64,000 nucleotides of DNA, from NCBI RefSeq assembly GCF_900111985.1, contig NZ_FOKI01000015.1, positions 34,669 to 98,668 on the forward strand, given 5' to 3'. A program made the position numbers and the translations under genes. Position 1 is the first letter of the stretch; every line of letters starts with the position of its first letter. The notes beneath the pieces are model-generated. The model ran no database searches. It saw only the letters and a program-made list of their open reading frames with translations, and was not told where the DNA came from. The stretch comes from Clostridium frigidicarnis. GTDB lineage: Bacteria; Bacillota; Clostridia; Clostridiales; Clostridiaceae. Shown piece after piece: positions 15,861-24,502 of this stretch.

Positions 15861-15966
15861 ATGGCAGACGAAAAATGGTTAGATGGTTTAAAGGATAATA
15901 ACAAATGGTTATTGAGAGCTATGACAGGGCCGTTATAGGTGCTGTTATGGCTCTTTTATTTTTTGA
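15861..15966 (+). pseudogene. XhlA-like (phage hemolysin/holin accessory) relic
   Basis: From an ATG behind GAGAGGCAGG, 25 codons read MADEKWLDGLKDNNKWLLRA and end at TAG 15936. A shifted frame continues RAVIGAVMALLFF before TGA. A short acidic helix with DNNKW followed by a small membrane helix is the plan of XhlA-type phage proteins, so this looks like a frameshifted copy. It is only ~70 bp, so the assignment is tentative. Confidence 0.4.
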
Positions 15967-15968
15967 AT

Positions 15969-16010
15969 TTGATTTAAATCACATTTTTATAAATCAAAGT
16001 TAAGTAGAAT
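15969..16010 (+). promoter_or_regulatory. Class II activator site and -10 box for the DUF438 gene
   Basis: The palindrome TTGATTTAAATCAC (15969-15982) is centred 29 nt before the -10 hexamer TAGAAT (16005-16010), which puts the centre at -41.5. The same spacing occurs in five other promoters of this region. Confidence 0.75.
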
Positions 16011-16065
16011 TGAGACATAGAGATGTGTGATCTAAAAATTAGTTTTATATAAGGAGGAATTAGAA

Positions 16066-16821
16066 ATGGATAATAAAAAGATAGAAAAATTAACTGAAGT
16101 TTTACAAAAATTAAATCAGTCGGGTATAACAGAACCTTTAAGAAAAGAGGCTTTAGATATTGTTTCCAATATAAGTCCTATTGAACTATCAATTGCGGAA
16201 CAAAATTTAATAGAAAAAGGAATGAATCCTCAAGATTTAAGGCATCTTTGTGATATTCATATGGAAGTTCTAAAAGGCGAACTTGATAAAATTAAAACAA
16301 AAATTGAACCAGGTCATGTTGTGCATACACTTATTGTTGAACATGATAAGATTCTTGAGTTTTTAACAGAACTCGAAGAAATTAATTCTAAAATTCAAAA
16401 ATTAGAAAGCTATAACAGTAGTTTAGAAGAATTTGAAGCATTAAAGACTGTTGCAAATAATATATTAGATGCAGAAAATCACCACCAAAGAGAAGAAAAA
16501 GTATTGTTTACTGAGATGGAAGACAGAAATATCACTGGTCCAACTAGGATTATGAGAATGGAACATGATGATTTAAGAGCTAAGAAAAAGCTTTTAATAC
16601 AGACAGCTGAGGAAGCTTCTCAATTAGAATTTAATGAGTTTAAAGAAAAGGTTGATGATACAGCAAAATATATAATATTTAACTTAAGAGATCACATATT
16701 TAAAGAAAATTATATTTTATACCCTACAGCAATAGAATCTATAAAAGAAAAGGAAATATGGAAGGACATGAAGAGAAGATGTGATGAAATAGGGTATTGT
16801 GGATTTACACCTAAAGTATAA
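16066..16821 (+). CDS. DUF438 and hemerythrin-domain protein
   Basis: The 251-residue protein has an N-terminal DUF438 helical part (LTEVLQKLN, then SIAEQNLIEKGM and LCDIHMEVLK, residues ~1-75) and a hemerythrin HHE domain. The latter shows H at VEHDKILEF (~103), HHQREEKVLFTEM (~148), MRMEHDDL (~170) and RDHIFKENYILYPTA (~220). Those His/Glu residues would hold a di-iron site for O2 or NO sensing or repair. DUF438-hemerythrin genes travel with hcp in anaerobes. The promoter carries the shared activator palindrome, tying it to the nitrosative stress regulon. AAGGAGG precedes the ATG. Confidence 0.85.
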   Translation: MDNKKIEKLTEVLQKLNQSGITEPLRKEALDIVSNISPIELSIAEQNLIEKGMNPQDLRHLCDIHMEVLKGELDKIKTKIEPGHVVHTLIVEHDKILEFLTELEEINSKIQKLESYNSSLEEFEALKTVANNILDAENHHQREEKVLFTEMEDRNITGPTRIMRMEHDDLRAKKKLLIQTAEEASQLEFNEFKEKVDDTAKYIIFNLRDHIFKENYILYPTAIESIKEKEIWKDMKRRCDEIGYCGFTPKV

Positions 16822-16905
16822 TTTCTTAAATAATAAGTTAAAAATAGGCGAATTATAATGAAGAGTTATATGAATCAATAGAAACAAATTATTAATTTTG
16901 AATTA

Positions 16906-16947
16906 GTAACTTATGTTACGGAAATTATGAGAAGAATGTAGTAAACT
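16906..16947 (+). promoter_or_regulatory. GTAAC-N4-GTTAC operator and -10 box of hcp
   Basis: GTAACTTATGTTAC (16906-16919) is a perfect GTAAC/GTTAC palindrome centred 29 nt before TAAACT (16942-16947). About 90 bp around it closely match the region upstream of the Crp/Fnr gene at 24270-24350. Confidence 0.75.
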
Positions 16948-17009
16948 TTAAATTGTCGAAGTTAAGAAATAATTAATTTTTATATAAAAAGAAAATAGGA
17001 GGACATAAT

Positions 17010-18713
17010 ATGTCAATGTTTTGTTATCAATGTCAAGAAACTGCTGGATGTAAAGGCTGTACTAAAATAGGTGTTTGCGGTAAAGACGAGCATGTAGCAA
17101 AGGCTCAAGATTTATTAATATATGTAACTAAAGGACTAGCTATAGTAAGCAACGAAGGAAGAAAAGTTGGAGTTATAGATAGTATTGTAGATAAATACAT
17201 AACAGAAAATTTATTTACAACAATTACAAATGCAAATTTTGATAGAGATTCTATTTTAGATAGAGTAAGAGAAACTTTAAAATTAAGAGAAATGTTAAAA
17301 GTAAAAGTTGTTAAAGCTGGTGGAAAAGTGGGAGAAGTAAAAGTGAATGGTGGCTTTTTCAAAAAAATATTTGGAATGCAAACTACAGAAATGATAATGC
17401 CAGATGCAGCCACTTGGACAGCTGATAATACAATAGAATTTGATGAAAAGGCTGAAAAAGTAGGGGTGCTTTCAACTGAAAATGAAGATATAAGAAGCTT
17501 AAGAGAACTTATAACTTATGGATTAAAGGGACTATCTGCTTATATGAAGCATGCCATGAACTTAAAGTACAATAATGAAGAGGTTCATGGTTTTATGGCA
17601 AAAGCATTAGCAGCCACAATAGATAATAGTTTAACTGTTGATGACTTAGTTACACTTGCACTACAAGCAGGTAAATTTGGTGTAGATGGTATGGCTTTAC
17701 TTGATAAAGCTAATACTGAAAGCTATGGACATCCTGAAATAACAACTGTAGATATTGGGGTTAGAACTAATCCAGGAATATTAATTTCAGGACATGATTT
17801 AAGAGATTTAGAAATGTTACTTAAGCAAACAGAAGGTACTGGAGTAGATGTTTACACTCACGGAGAAATGCTTGCTGGACAATATTATCCAAAATTCAAG
17901 AAATATGAACATTTTGCAGGAAACTATGGTAATGCATGGTGGAAGCAAAAAGAAGAATTTGAAAAATTTAATGGACCAATTATTATGACTACTAACTGTA
18001 TAGTTATTCCAAAAGATTCTTATAAGAAAAGATTGTTTACAACTGGTGCTACTGGAATGCCGGGATGTGTTCATATAGAAGCTGATTCTAAAGGAACAAA
18101 AGATTTCTCTAAGGTTATAAAAATGGCTAAAAAATGTAGTGCACCTACTGAAATAGAAAAAGGACAAATAGTTGGTGGATTTGCTCATAACCAAGTTTTA
18201 GCACTTGCAGATAAAGTTGTAGATGCTGTTAAAACTGGCGCTATAAAGAGATTCTTTGTAATGGCTGGTTGTGACGGAAGAGCTAAATCAAGAGATTACT
18301 ATACTGATTTTGCAGAAAAATTACCAAAGGATACAGTTATATTAACTGCAGGTTGTGCTAAATACAAATATAATAAATTAAATTTAGGTGATATTGGTGG
18401 AATTCCAAGAGTATTAGATGCAGGACAATGTAATGATTCATATTCATTAGTTGTAATAGCACTAAAACTTCAAGAAGTATTTGGGTTAGATGATATAAAT
18501 AAATTACCTATATCATACAACATAGCATGGTATGAACAAAAAGCTGTAATAGTACTATTATCATTATTACATTTAGGGGTTAAAAATATTCATTTAGGAC
18601 CAACTCTTCCAGCATTCCTTTCACCAAATGTTGCTAAAGTATTAATAGATAACTTTGGAATTGGTGGAATCACTAATGTAGAAGATGATATGAAGATGTT
18701 TTTGGAAGCTTAA
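17010..18713 (+). CDS. hcp: Hybrid cluster protein (hydroxylamine/NO reductase)
   Basis: The 567-residue protein opens [14 protein letters not shown] with cysteines at 5, 8, 16 and 22 (CX2CX7CX5C), the ligands of the N-terminal cubane cluster. Hybrid-cluster ligands appear later in [47 protein letters not shown] and [10 protein letters not shown]. Hcp reduces NO and hydroxylamine in the cytosol and is a hallmark of the anaerobic nitrosative stress response. Length and all motifs are typical. AGGAGG precedes the ATG. It is monocistronic, with a GTAAC-type operator upstream and a terminator downstream. Confidence 0.97.
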   Translation: MSMFCYQCQETAGCKGCTKIGVCGKDEHVAKAQDLLIYVTKGLAIVSNEGRKVGVIDSIVDKYITENLFTTITNANFDRDSILDRVRETLKLREMLKVKVVKAGGKVGEVKVNGGFFKKIFGMQTTEMIMPDAATWTADNTIEFDEKAEKVGVLSTENEDIRSLRELITYGLKGLSAYMKHAMNLKYNNEEVHGFMAKALAATIDNSLTVDDLVTLALQAGKFGVDGMALLDKANTESYGHPEITTVDIGVRTNPGILISGHDLRDLEMLLKQTEGTGVDVYTHGEMLAGQYYPKFKKYEHFAGNYGNAWWKQKEEFEKFNGPIIMTTNCIVIPKDSYKKRLFTTGATGMPGCVHIEADSKGTKDFSKVIKMAKKCSAPTEIEKGQIVGGFAHNQVLALADKVVDAVKTGAIKRFFVMAGCDGRAKSRDYYTDFAEKLPKDTVILTAGCAKYKYNKLNLGDIGGIPRVLDAGQCNDSYSLVVIALKLQEVFGLDDINKLPISYNIAWYEQKAVIVLLSLLHLGVKNIHLGPTLPAFLSPNVAKVLIDNFGIGGITNVEDDMKMFLEA

Positions 18714-18793
18714 GAAATAGTATAATTTTAAAAATAATTGATACACAAAGTACAAAATTACACCATATTAATATAATATTATTTACCATATAG

Positions 18794-18832
18794 AATCCTA
18801 GCTACTTAATTGTAGCTAGGATTTGTTTTTTT
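18794..18832 (+). terminator. Terminator of hcp
   Basis: AATCCTAGCTAC pairs with GTAGCTAGGATT across a 6-nt loop, followed by TGTTTTTTT. Confidence 0.9.
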
Positions 18833-18895
18833 GCTTTAAGTTAATTACCTTTTATTAAACTCCTATATTATATATGTTAGCTATTTTTTGAAAAT

Positions 18896-18937
18896 TTGAT
18901 TTGAATCATATTGTATTTATTTTTATGAAGATATAAT
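18896..18937 (+). promoter_or_regulatory. Class II activator site and -10 box for the reductase-gapN-flavodoxin operon
   Basis: TTGATTTGAATCAT (18896-18909) is centred 29 nt before TATAAT (18932-18937). Confidence 0.75.
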
Positions 18938-19015
18938 AAACTCATAAATTAAATCAAACAAATTCAAGAAAAATAAACTTGAAAATGAAAAACTAAAGAA
19001 GAAGAGGGGAGTTCA

Positions 19016-19789
19016 ATGATAGATAATAAGGTGAATTCAGATAATAAATGGAAGGGATTTAAAGACTTTATAGTATTTAATAAAGTTAAAGAAGATGAGG
19101 CAGTTACATCATTATATTTAAAGGCATCAGATGGAAGCAAACTTCCAGAGTTCATAGCAGGGCAATTTATAGCTATCAGACTTAGAAATGAAGATAATAC
19201 TCTCACTAAGCCTAGACAATATACATTGTCTATGAAGTCCAATGGAGAATTTTATAGAGTAAGTGTAAAGAGAGAAGAGAAGGGCTTCTTAAGTAAAAAG
19301 TTATGTGATGAAATAAAGATAGGAGATACTCTTGAAATAACTGTACCAATTGGAAAGTTCATATTAAAGGATAATGGAAAGCCATTAGTTTTAATAGGAG
19401 GAGGAATTGGAGTAACACCAATGCTTACAATGGCTTATGATGCAATAAGTAGTGGTAGAAAAATACATTTAATTTATAGTATACCTAATTCAAAGAATCA
19501 TAGTTTTAAAGAAGAAATAGAGAGATTATGTGAAAATAACAATTTCAAGAGTAATGTATTCTATACACGTCCTAATGAAACTGATGCATTAAGAAAAGAT
19601 TTTTATATAAAGGGTAGAATGTCAAAGGAATGGATGATAGATAATTTACCAAAGGATGGAGACTTCTATTTTTGTGGACCGGTACCATTCATGAAGGATG
19701 TTTATCATAATTTAATATCAATGGGAATTGAAAAGGAATATGTAAATTTTGAAATGTTTGAATCAGGAGAAGATATAACAAAAGAGTAA
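19016..19789 (+). CDS. Ferredoxin-NADP reductase-type flavin oxidoreductase
   Basis: The 257-residue protein has the FAD-binding KPRQYTLSM (residues ~63-71), then KREEKGFLSKKL, the NAD(P)-binding LIGGGIGVTPML (~125) and FYFCGPVPFM (~218), ending YVNFEMFESG. This is the reductase module of flavohemoglobins, without the globin domain and without a 2Fe-2S domain. It may pass electrons from NAD(P)H to a partner such as Hcp, the flavodoxin two genes downstream or another redox protein; that pairing is inferred. It heads an operon with gapN and a flavodoxin, controlled by the shared palindrome. Confidence 0.85.
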   Translation: MIDNKVNSDNKWKGFKDFIVFNKVKEDEAVTSLYLKASDGSKLPEFIAGQFIAIRLRNEDNTLTKPRQYTLSMKSNGEFYRVSVKREEKGFLSKKLCDEIKIGDTLEITVPIGKFILKDNGKPLVLIGGGIGVTPMLTMAYDAISSGRKIHLIYSIPNSKNHSFKEEIERLCENNNFKSNVFYTRPNETDALRKDFYIKGRMSKEWMIDNLPKDGDFYFCGPVPFMKDVYHNLISMGIEKEYVNFEMFESGEDITKE

Positions 19790-19820
19790 AAAATGTAAAT
19801 AACTAAGGAGGAAATATATT

Positions 19821-21284
19821 ATGTTTGATTATATAAAGGATGAAAATAAGACTTTCAAAAATTTAATAAATGGAGAATGGGTTAGTAGTATGAGTGGAAA
19901 CTTTATAGATATAAATTCACCTCTAGATAATTCATTATTAGGTAGAGTTCCAGCTATGACAAAAGAAGAAGTTGATAGTGCAGTACAAACTGCCAAAGAA
20001 GCTCAAAAAAAGTGGAAGGATATAACAATAAGTGAGAGATCAGAAGTATTATATAAGGCAGCAGATATTTTACTAAGAAATATAGATGAATTATCAGAGC
20101 TTATGATGATGGAAATTGCTAAGGATAGAAAAAGTTGTAGATCAGAGGTTTCTAGAACAGCAGATTTCATAAAGTTTACAGCAGATACAGCTAAGAATTT
20201 ATCTGGTGAAAGTATTCCAGGAGATAGCTTTCCAGGCTTTAAGAATAATAAAGTATCAATTGTAAAAAGGGAACCATTAGGAGTTGTACTTGCCATATCT
20301 CCTTTTAATTATCCAATAAATTTATCAGCTTCTAAAATAGCACCAGGATTAATGGCAGGAAATTCAGTTGTATTAAAACCTGCAACTCAAGGAAGTTTAT
20401 GTGGATTATATCTAGCAAGAATATTTGAGGAAGCAGGAGTTCCAGCTGGAGTATTAAACACAGTTACAGGCAGGGGAAGCGAAATTGGAGATTATATTAC
20501 TACTCATAAAGAAATAAATTTCATCAATTTTACAGGTAGTACAGAAATAGGAGCTAGGATTTCTAGGATGACCAATATGGTACCCCTTTTAATGGAGTTA
20601 GGTGGTAAAGATGCAGCTATAGTTTTAGAAGATGCTGATTTAGAATTAGCAGCAAGTAACATTGTTGCAGGTGGATATTCATATTCAGGTCAAAGATGCA
20701 CAGCAGTAAAGAGGATTTTAGTAGTAGATACAATAGCAGATAAATTAGTAGAGAAAATAAAAGAAAATATGAAAAAGCTTACTTTAGGAAATCCTTTGGA
20801 AAAAGACGTAGATATTGTACCACTTATTAGTTCTAAAGCTGCAGATTTTGTTTATGAATTAATAGAAGAAGCAAAAGAAAAAGGAGCGGATTTAGTTGTA
20901 GGTGGGAAAAGAGATGGTAATTTAATTTACCCAACACTTTTTGATAATGTTACAACAGATATGAGACTTGCATGGGAAGAACCATTTGGTCCAGTAATTC
21001 CAATTATAAGAGTAAAGGATAAAGATGAGGCTATAGAAATAGCTAATAGATCAGAATATGGACTTCAAAGTGCGGTATTTACAGAAAATATTAATGATGC
21101 TTTTTATGTGGCTGACAAGTTAGACGTAGGAACAGTTCAAATAAATAATAAGACAGAGAGAGGTCCAGATCATTTTCCATTTCTTGGGGTAAAAGCTTCT
21201 GGTATGGGAACTCAGGGAATAAGATACTCAATTGAGTCTATGTCTAGACTTAAGGCGACTGTAATAAATTTCAAAAATAAATAA
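19821..21284 (+). CDS. gapN: NADP-dependent non-phosphorylating glyceraldehyde-3-phosphate dehydrogenase
   Basis: The 487-residue aldehyde dehydrogenase carries the oxyanion/NADP region SPFNYPINLSASKIAPGLMAG, the FTGSTEIG and MELGGKDAAIVLEDADLE motifs, and the catalytic cysteine in GQRCTAVKR (residue ~292). The C-terminal NKTERGPDHFPFLGVKASG is characteristic of GapN. The enzyme oxidises glyceraldehyde 3-phosphate directly to 3-phosphoglycerate, giving NADPH but no ATP. Placed between a flavin reductase and a flavodoxin in a stress-type operon, it would supply reducing power. AGGAGG precedes the ATG, 32 nt after the previous gene. Confidence 0.9.
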   Translation: MFDYIKDENKTFKNLINGEWVSSMSGNFIDINSPLDNSLLGRVPAMTKEEVDSAVQTAKEAQKKWKDITISERSEVLYKAADILLRNIDELSELMMMEIAKDRKSCRSEVSRTADFIKFTADTAKNLSGESIPGDSFPGFKNNKVSIVKREPLGVVLAISPFNYPINLSASKIAPGLMAGNSVVLKPATQGSLCGLYLARIFEEAGVPAGVLNTVTGRGSEIGDYITTHKEINFINFTGSTEIGARISRMTNMVPLLMELGGKDAAIVLEDADLELAASNIVAGGYSYSGQRCTAVKRILVVDTIADKLVEKIKENMKKLTLGNPLEKDVDIVPLISSKAADFVYELIEEAKEKGADLVVGGKRDGNLIYPTLFDNVTTDMRLAWEEPFGPVIPIIRVKDKDEAIEIANRSEYGLQSAVFTENINDAFYVADKLDVGTVQINNKTERGPDHFPFLGVKASGMGTQGIRYSIESMSRLKATVINFKNK

Positions 21285-21305
21285 TAAATTTTAGGAGGAA
21301 TTGAT

Positions 21306-21728
21306 ATGAAAATCATTTATTGGAGCCAATCAGGAAATACAGAAAAAATGGCAAGATTGATACTAGAAGGAATAGAATCAGAAGGTAAAAAAGCTGAATT
21401 ATTAGAAGTGTCATCAGTGTCACTTGATGATGTGAAAAATGAAGGAATACTTATCTTGGGATGTCCAGCTTCTGGAGCTGAAGAATTAGAAGAAAGCGAA
21501 GTGGAACCTTTTGTTAAATCATTAGAAAGAAACATACAAGGAAAAAAAGTTGCACTTTTTGGTTCATGGGGATGGGGCAACGGTGAATGGATGACAGAAT
21601 GGGAAAATAGAATGAAATCATATGGAGCTACATTAATAAGTGAAGGTTTAACAGTTCAAGAATGTCCTGAAGGTGAAGATGAAGATAAATGTATAAATTT
21701 TGGGATATTAATAGCAAAATCAGAATAA
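21306..21728 (+). CDS. Flavodoxin
   Basis: The 140-residue protein begins MKIIYWSQSGNTEKMARLI, the FMN phosphate-binding loop, and has LGCPASGAEELEESEVEPFV and LFGSWGWGNGEWM, the two flanking FMN loops. Size and acidity are typical of short-chain flavodoxins. It is the last gene of the reductase-gapN operon, 22 nt after gapN with an AGGAGG site, and could shuttle electrons from the reductase to partners such as the flavodiiron protein. Confidence 0.92.
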   Translation: MKIIYWSQSGNTEKMARLILEGIESEGKKAELLEVSSVSLDDVKNEGILILGCPASGAEELEESEVEPFVKSLERNIQGKKVALFGSWGWGNGEWMTEWENRMKSYGATLISEGLTVQECPEGEDEDKCINFGILIAKSE

Positions 21729-21742
21729 AGATCTAAAATTAT

Positions 21743-21784
21743 GTGATTTGAATCATATTTTATTAAAAGCAATAAAGTTATAAT
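21743..21784 (+). promoter_or_regulatory. Class II activator site and -10 box for the DUF2249 gene
   Basis: GTGATTTGAATCAT (21743-21756) is centred 29 nt before TATAAT (21779-21784). The stretch from the operator to the ribosome binding site is almost the same as in the cupin promoter at 25336. Confidence 0.75.
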
Positions 21785-21849
21785 AAACCCAGAAGTTAAA
21801 TAAAAAATAAATTTTAAGAAAAGATAATAAAAATTAGGAGGAATCAAAT

Positions 21850-22083
21850 ATGTTAAATTTTGCTGCAACTGTGGATGCTAGAAAATATGAGCCAAGAGAT
21901 AAGCATCCTGTTATTTTTAAAACTTTTGAAGGCTTAGCATCTGGTGAAAAAATGGAACTTGTAAATGATCATGATCCTCGTCCACTATATTATCAGTTTA
22001 TAATGGAACTACCAGAAACATTTGAATGGGAATACCTAGAAGAAGGACCTGAGGTATGGAGAGTTGCAATTACAAAGAAATAA
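21850..22083 (+). CDS. DUF2249 protein
   Basis: The 77-residue protein contains the family core TVDARKYEPRDKHPVIFKTF, then LVNDHDPRPLYYQF and EWEYLEEGPEVWRV. DUF2249 is a small TusA-like fold often encoded beside hemerythrin, Hcp or nitrogen-oxide genes; the two histidine/aspartate clusters (DKH, NDHDPRP) suggest metal binding. Its biochemical role is unknown. It has its own activator-type promoter and a terminator, so it is an independent unit of the regulon. Confidence 0.88.
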   Translation: MLNFAATVDARKYEPRDKHPVIFKTFEGLASGEKMELVNDHDPRPLYYQFIMELPETFEWEYLEEGPEVWRVAITKK

Positions 22084-22088
22084 ATTTT

Positions 22089-22130
22089 TAAAAAGGATGT
22101 CTCTGATAGTAATCTGAGACATCCTTTTTA
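22089..22130 (+). terminator. Terminator of the DUF2249 gene
   Basis: AAAAGGATGTCTC pairs with GAGACATCCTTTT across a 12-nt loop, followed by TTA. Confidence 0.9.
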
Positions 22131-22132
22131 GA

Positions 22133-22231
22133 TGTGCCCAGCATGGGCAACAACTTGGCAATGGGGAACCTAATCTTAGTCTTAAAAATCTTGTTGAAGC
22201 AACTAAAAAAGTAATAGATACATTGTTCTAG
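22133..22231 (+). pseudogene. Short C-terminal gene relic
   Basis: An open stretch of 32 codons without a start reads CAQHGQQLGNGEPNLSLKN and then LVEATKKVIDTLF before TAG. It has protein-like composition but no upstream body. The parent family is not identified. The rest of the 22232-22440 gap shows nothing recognisable. Confidence 0.35.
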
Positions 22232-22459
22232 AAAAAAGTTTATAATTACATGGATCTATTAAAACACATATGGAGCGTTACATGCTTATAAAAAGAAAAT
22301 GATTAAGTTGATTGGTAGAATAAATAAATCATCTAATAAACTCATAAAATACGAATAGAGATAATTACTACACAGAACTTGCATAGGATGTATTAAAGTT
22401 AACGAAAGTGGAAATGATATTATGAACACAAAATTTCAAAAATATTGAGGAGGTTTATT

Positions 22460-22621
22460 ATGGACAGTTATGTTTGTATAGTATGTGGTTATATTTATGA
22501 TCCAGAGGTAGGTGATATTGATAATGGCGTTGCTCCTGGAACAAAATTTCAGGATATTGCTGATGATTGGGTATGCCCTTTATGTGGAGTACCAAAATCA
22601 GATTTTGAAAAAGTAGAATAA
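22460..22621 (+). CDS. Rubredoxin
   Basis: This 53-residue protein is too short for most gene finders but is clear: [15 protein letters not shown] at the N-terminal half and [16 protein letters not shown] at the C-terminal half supply the four cysteines for one iron atom. Rubredoxin is the usual electron donor to flavodiiron proteins, one of which is encoded convergently at 22887-24119. GAGGAGG lies eight bases before the ATG. No activator palindrome was seen directly upstream. A perfect 21-bp hairpin follows. Confidence 0.95.
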   Translation: MDSYVCIVCGYIYDPEVGDIDNGVAPGTKFQDIADDWVCPLCGVPKSDFEKVE

Positions 22622-22682
22622 TAAAATTATAGTACATAAATTAGTTTTAAACGAAAATAATCATTAAAATATTAGAAAAATG

Positions 22683-22728
22683 ATAAATTTATAAAATCAC
22701 TGATAATTCAGTGATTTTATAAATTTAT
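22683..22728. terminator. Perfect 21-bp palindromic hairpin after rubredoxin
   Basis: ATAAATTTATAAAATCACTGA pairs base for base with its reverse complement across a TAAT loop. The 3' arm is AT-rich and could terminate in either direction. Confidence 0.7.
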
Positions 22729-22784
22729 GGACAAAGGATGTTATAGTAAGTAGATTTAAAAATTGTGCTATGGCATATTAATTG

Positions 22785-22850
22785 TCACCTCAAAAGCACC
22801 TTATGAGAGTAAGATAGTCCTATACTTAATCTCATTGGTGCTTGAGGTGA
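22785..22850. repeat. Long imperfect palindrome between rubredoxin and flavodiiron genes
   Basis: TCACCTCAA and AGCACC pair with GGTGC and TTGAGGTGA, and an inner ATGAGA/TCTCAT pair continues the stem around CTAT. No T run follows in either direction, so it is not a standard terminator. It could be a bidirectional 3' element or a mobile-element relic. Confidence 0.55.
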
Positions 22851-22886
22851 TATTGATATATTCTTAATTAATGTCTCACGGTATTT

Positions 22887-24119
22887 TTAAATTGCACTAA
22901 GTAATAAATCGGCAATATATATGACTAATCGTTCAATGCTTTTTAGGTTATCTTCGTTAGGTAAAAACCTAATTCTTAGTGGTAATTCTATATCAATCAT
23001 ACCAGTAGATTTAATTACATCAGAAGTATTCAATACTTTTAGATTAGTTTCATTTAAATAGTCTTGAACTACTTCTATAGCCTCTCCACTCCAACCATAA
23101 GATCCAAAGGCTGCGCCTAGCTTGGATTCTAAATTTAAAGATTTAAGGTTCTTCAGTACATCTTCCATATTTCCAATCATGTCTGCATACCTAGTGGAAC
23201 TGCCAAAGAAAATTGCATCAGCTTCATTAATAGACTTCATTACTTCTTCCATTGGGATCTTATTTACATCTATGACTTTTGAAGTTATATTTTGCTCTTG
23301 AAACTTTTCATTAAGAATAGTGGCAATCTTTTTTGTGCTACCTGTCATAGTAGAGTATAGAATAAGTGTTTTTTTATCTAAATCTGTATTCTTACTCATA
23401 TTATCATAAATATCTATAAAGCTTTTAACATCCTCCCTAATAATAAATCCATGAGATGGTGCTATCATTCTTATGTCTAAATCTCTTATCTTTTCAATCA
23501 TATTCTGAACATATCTTCTATGAGGGTGCATTATCAATTTATAATAGCCAACATAGTCATTCTTTATATCTTCTTTTGCCATATCATTAAAGTACTCATA
23601 GTTGGCTAAATGTGTACTAAAAATATCGCAAGGAAATAAAATTTTATCCTCTTCACAATAAGTTATCATAGTTTCTTCAGTATGAAGATATGGTGTTTCT
23701 ATGAATTTAAGGATTTTGCCACCTATATCCAGAGTATCACCATCACCTACAACTAGAAAGTCTCTATTATGAAGTTTATACATTTCCTTAAGTTCATTTA
23801 CAGCTAGCTTTGTGCATACAATTACAGCATTTTTGGCTCTGGCAGCCAAGCTTCCAAGGGCGCCAGAATGATCAGGTTCAGTGTGATTAATTACAATATA
23901 TTTAATTTTATCAAGTCCGATTATATTTCTTAAATTTTCTATAAATTCTTTTCCAAAGCTTATATCAACAGTATCAATCACTGTAGGTTTTTCAGTCATT
24001 AATAAATAACTATTATAAGTAGTTCCTTTAGTTAAAGTCAATCTATGAAAAGGTACATTTCTATCATCAACTTTACCAATCCAAAATATATTTTCACTTA
24101 GCATAATATTTTTTTTCAT
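22887..24119 (-). CDS. Flavodiiron protein (A-type flavoprotein, NO/O2 reductase)
   Basis: The 410-residue protein is read from the ATG at 24119, nine bases after GGAGG. The N-terminal beta-lactamase-like domain has the di-iron ligands in NHTEPDHSG (H-x-E-x-D), YLHTEETM and PSHG. The C-terminal flavodoxin domain begins ILYSTMTGSTKKIA (residue ~250), with SSTRYADMIGNM and FGSYGWSGEA. These enzymes reduce O2 to water and/or NO to N2O using rubredoxin as donor, encoded nearby. Divergent promoter region at 24120-24220 carries the TTGATTT palindrome, placing it in the same regulon as hcp's neighbours. Confidence 0.93.
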   Translation of the reverse strand: MKKNIMLSENIFWIGKVDDRNVPFHRLTLTKGTTYNSYLLMTEKPTVIDTVDISFGKEFIENLRNIIGLDKIKYIVINHTEPDHSGALGSLAARAKNAVIVCTKLAVNELKEMYKLHNRDFLVVGDGDTLDIGGKILKFIETPYLHTEETMITYCEEDKILFPCDIFSTHLANYEYFNDMAKEDIKNDYVGYYKLIMHPHRRYVQNMIEKIRDLDIRMIAPSHGFIIREDVKSFIDIYDNMSKNTDLDKKTLILYSTMTGSTKKIATILNEKFQEQNITSKVIDVNKIPMEEVMKSINEADAIFFGSSTRYADMIGNMEDVLKNLKSLNLESKLGAAFGSYGWSGEAIEVVQDYLNETNLKVLNTSDVIKSTGMIDIELPLRIRFLPNEDNLKSIERLVIYIADLLLSAI

Positions 24120-24189
24120 AATGTATTCCTCCAATATTTTAATTTATCTCTGTATGTTTTTGTTTTTATATGGCTCTAGTTTATATTTA

Positions 24190-24219
24190 TTTAATTTATA
24201 AAAATATGATTGAAATCAA
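24190..24219 (-). promoter_or_regulatory. Activator site and -10 region of the flavodiiron gene
   Basis: On the minus strand TTGATTTCAATCAT occupies 24219-24206. A TAAACT hexamer starts 29 nt from the centre (or TATAAA at 27 nt), matching the geometry of the other promoters. Confidence 0.7.
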
Positions 24220-24269
24220 ATTCTATAAAGAACTTGATGTGTGCCATTTGTAAAGGTCATAAAAAAACA

Positions 24270-24420
24270 CTATGACAAATTATTAATTTTAAATTAGTAA
24301 CGTATGTTACAGATATTGCGAAAGAAATATATTAAACTTTAAATTGTTAAGGTCAAAATAATAAAAGAAAAAATAGTTGGTGGATTTAACGATTCATATT
24401 TGTTTTAGTATTTTTGGTTA
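24270..24420 (+). promoter_or_regulatory. hcp-like promoter with GTAAC operator, followed by an hcp fragment
   Basis: GTAACGTATGTTAC (24297-24310) is centred 29 nt before TAAACT (24333-24338). About 90 bp here align with the hcp promoter (ACAAATTATTAATTTT, ACTTTAAATTGT). Further on, AAATAGTTGGTGGATTT at ~24372 matches the hcp codons for IVGGF. The block thus looks like a deleted second hcp copy whose promoter now lies upstream of the regulator gene. A second TATAAT lies near 24419. Confidence 0.6.
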
Positions 24421-24502
24421 TAATATTAGGTGAAAAAATTTTATTAACTGAAATTTTAAATCGTTAATATAAGAAAAATAAAAAAAGAGTGGTGATTATG
24501 TT

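Noticed and set aside
17817..18194. Minus-strand open frame of 125 codons inside hcp
   Set aside because: It is the antisense shadow of a long, conserved gene; its translation is low-complexity Ser/Phe-rich.
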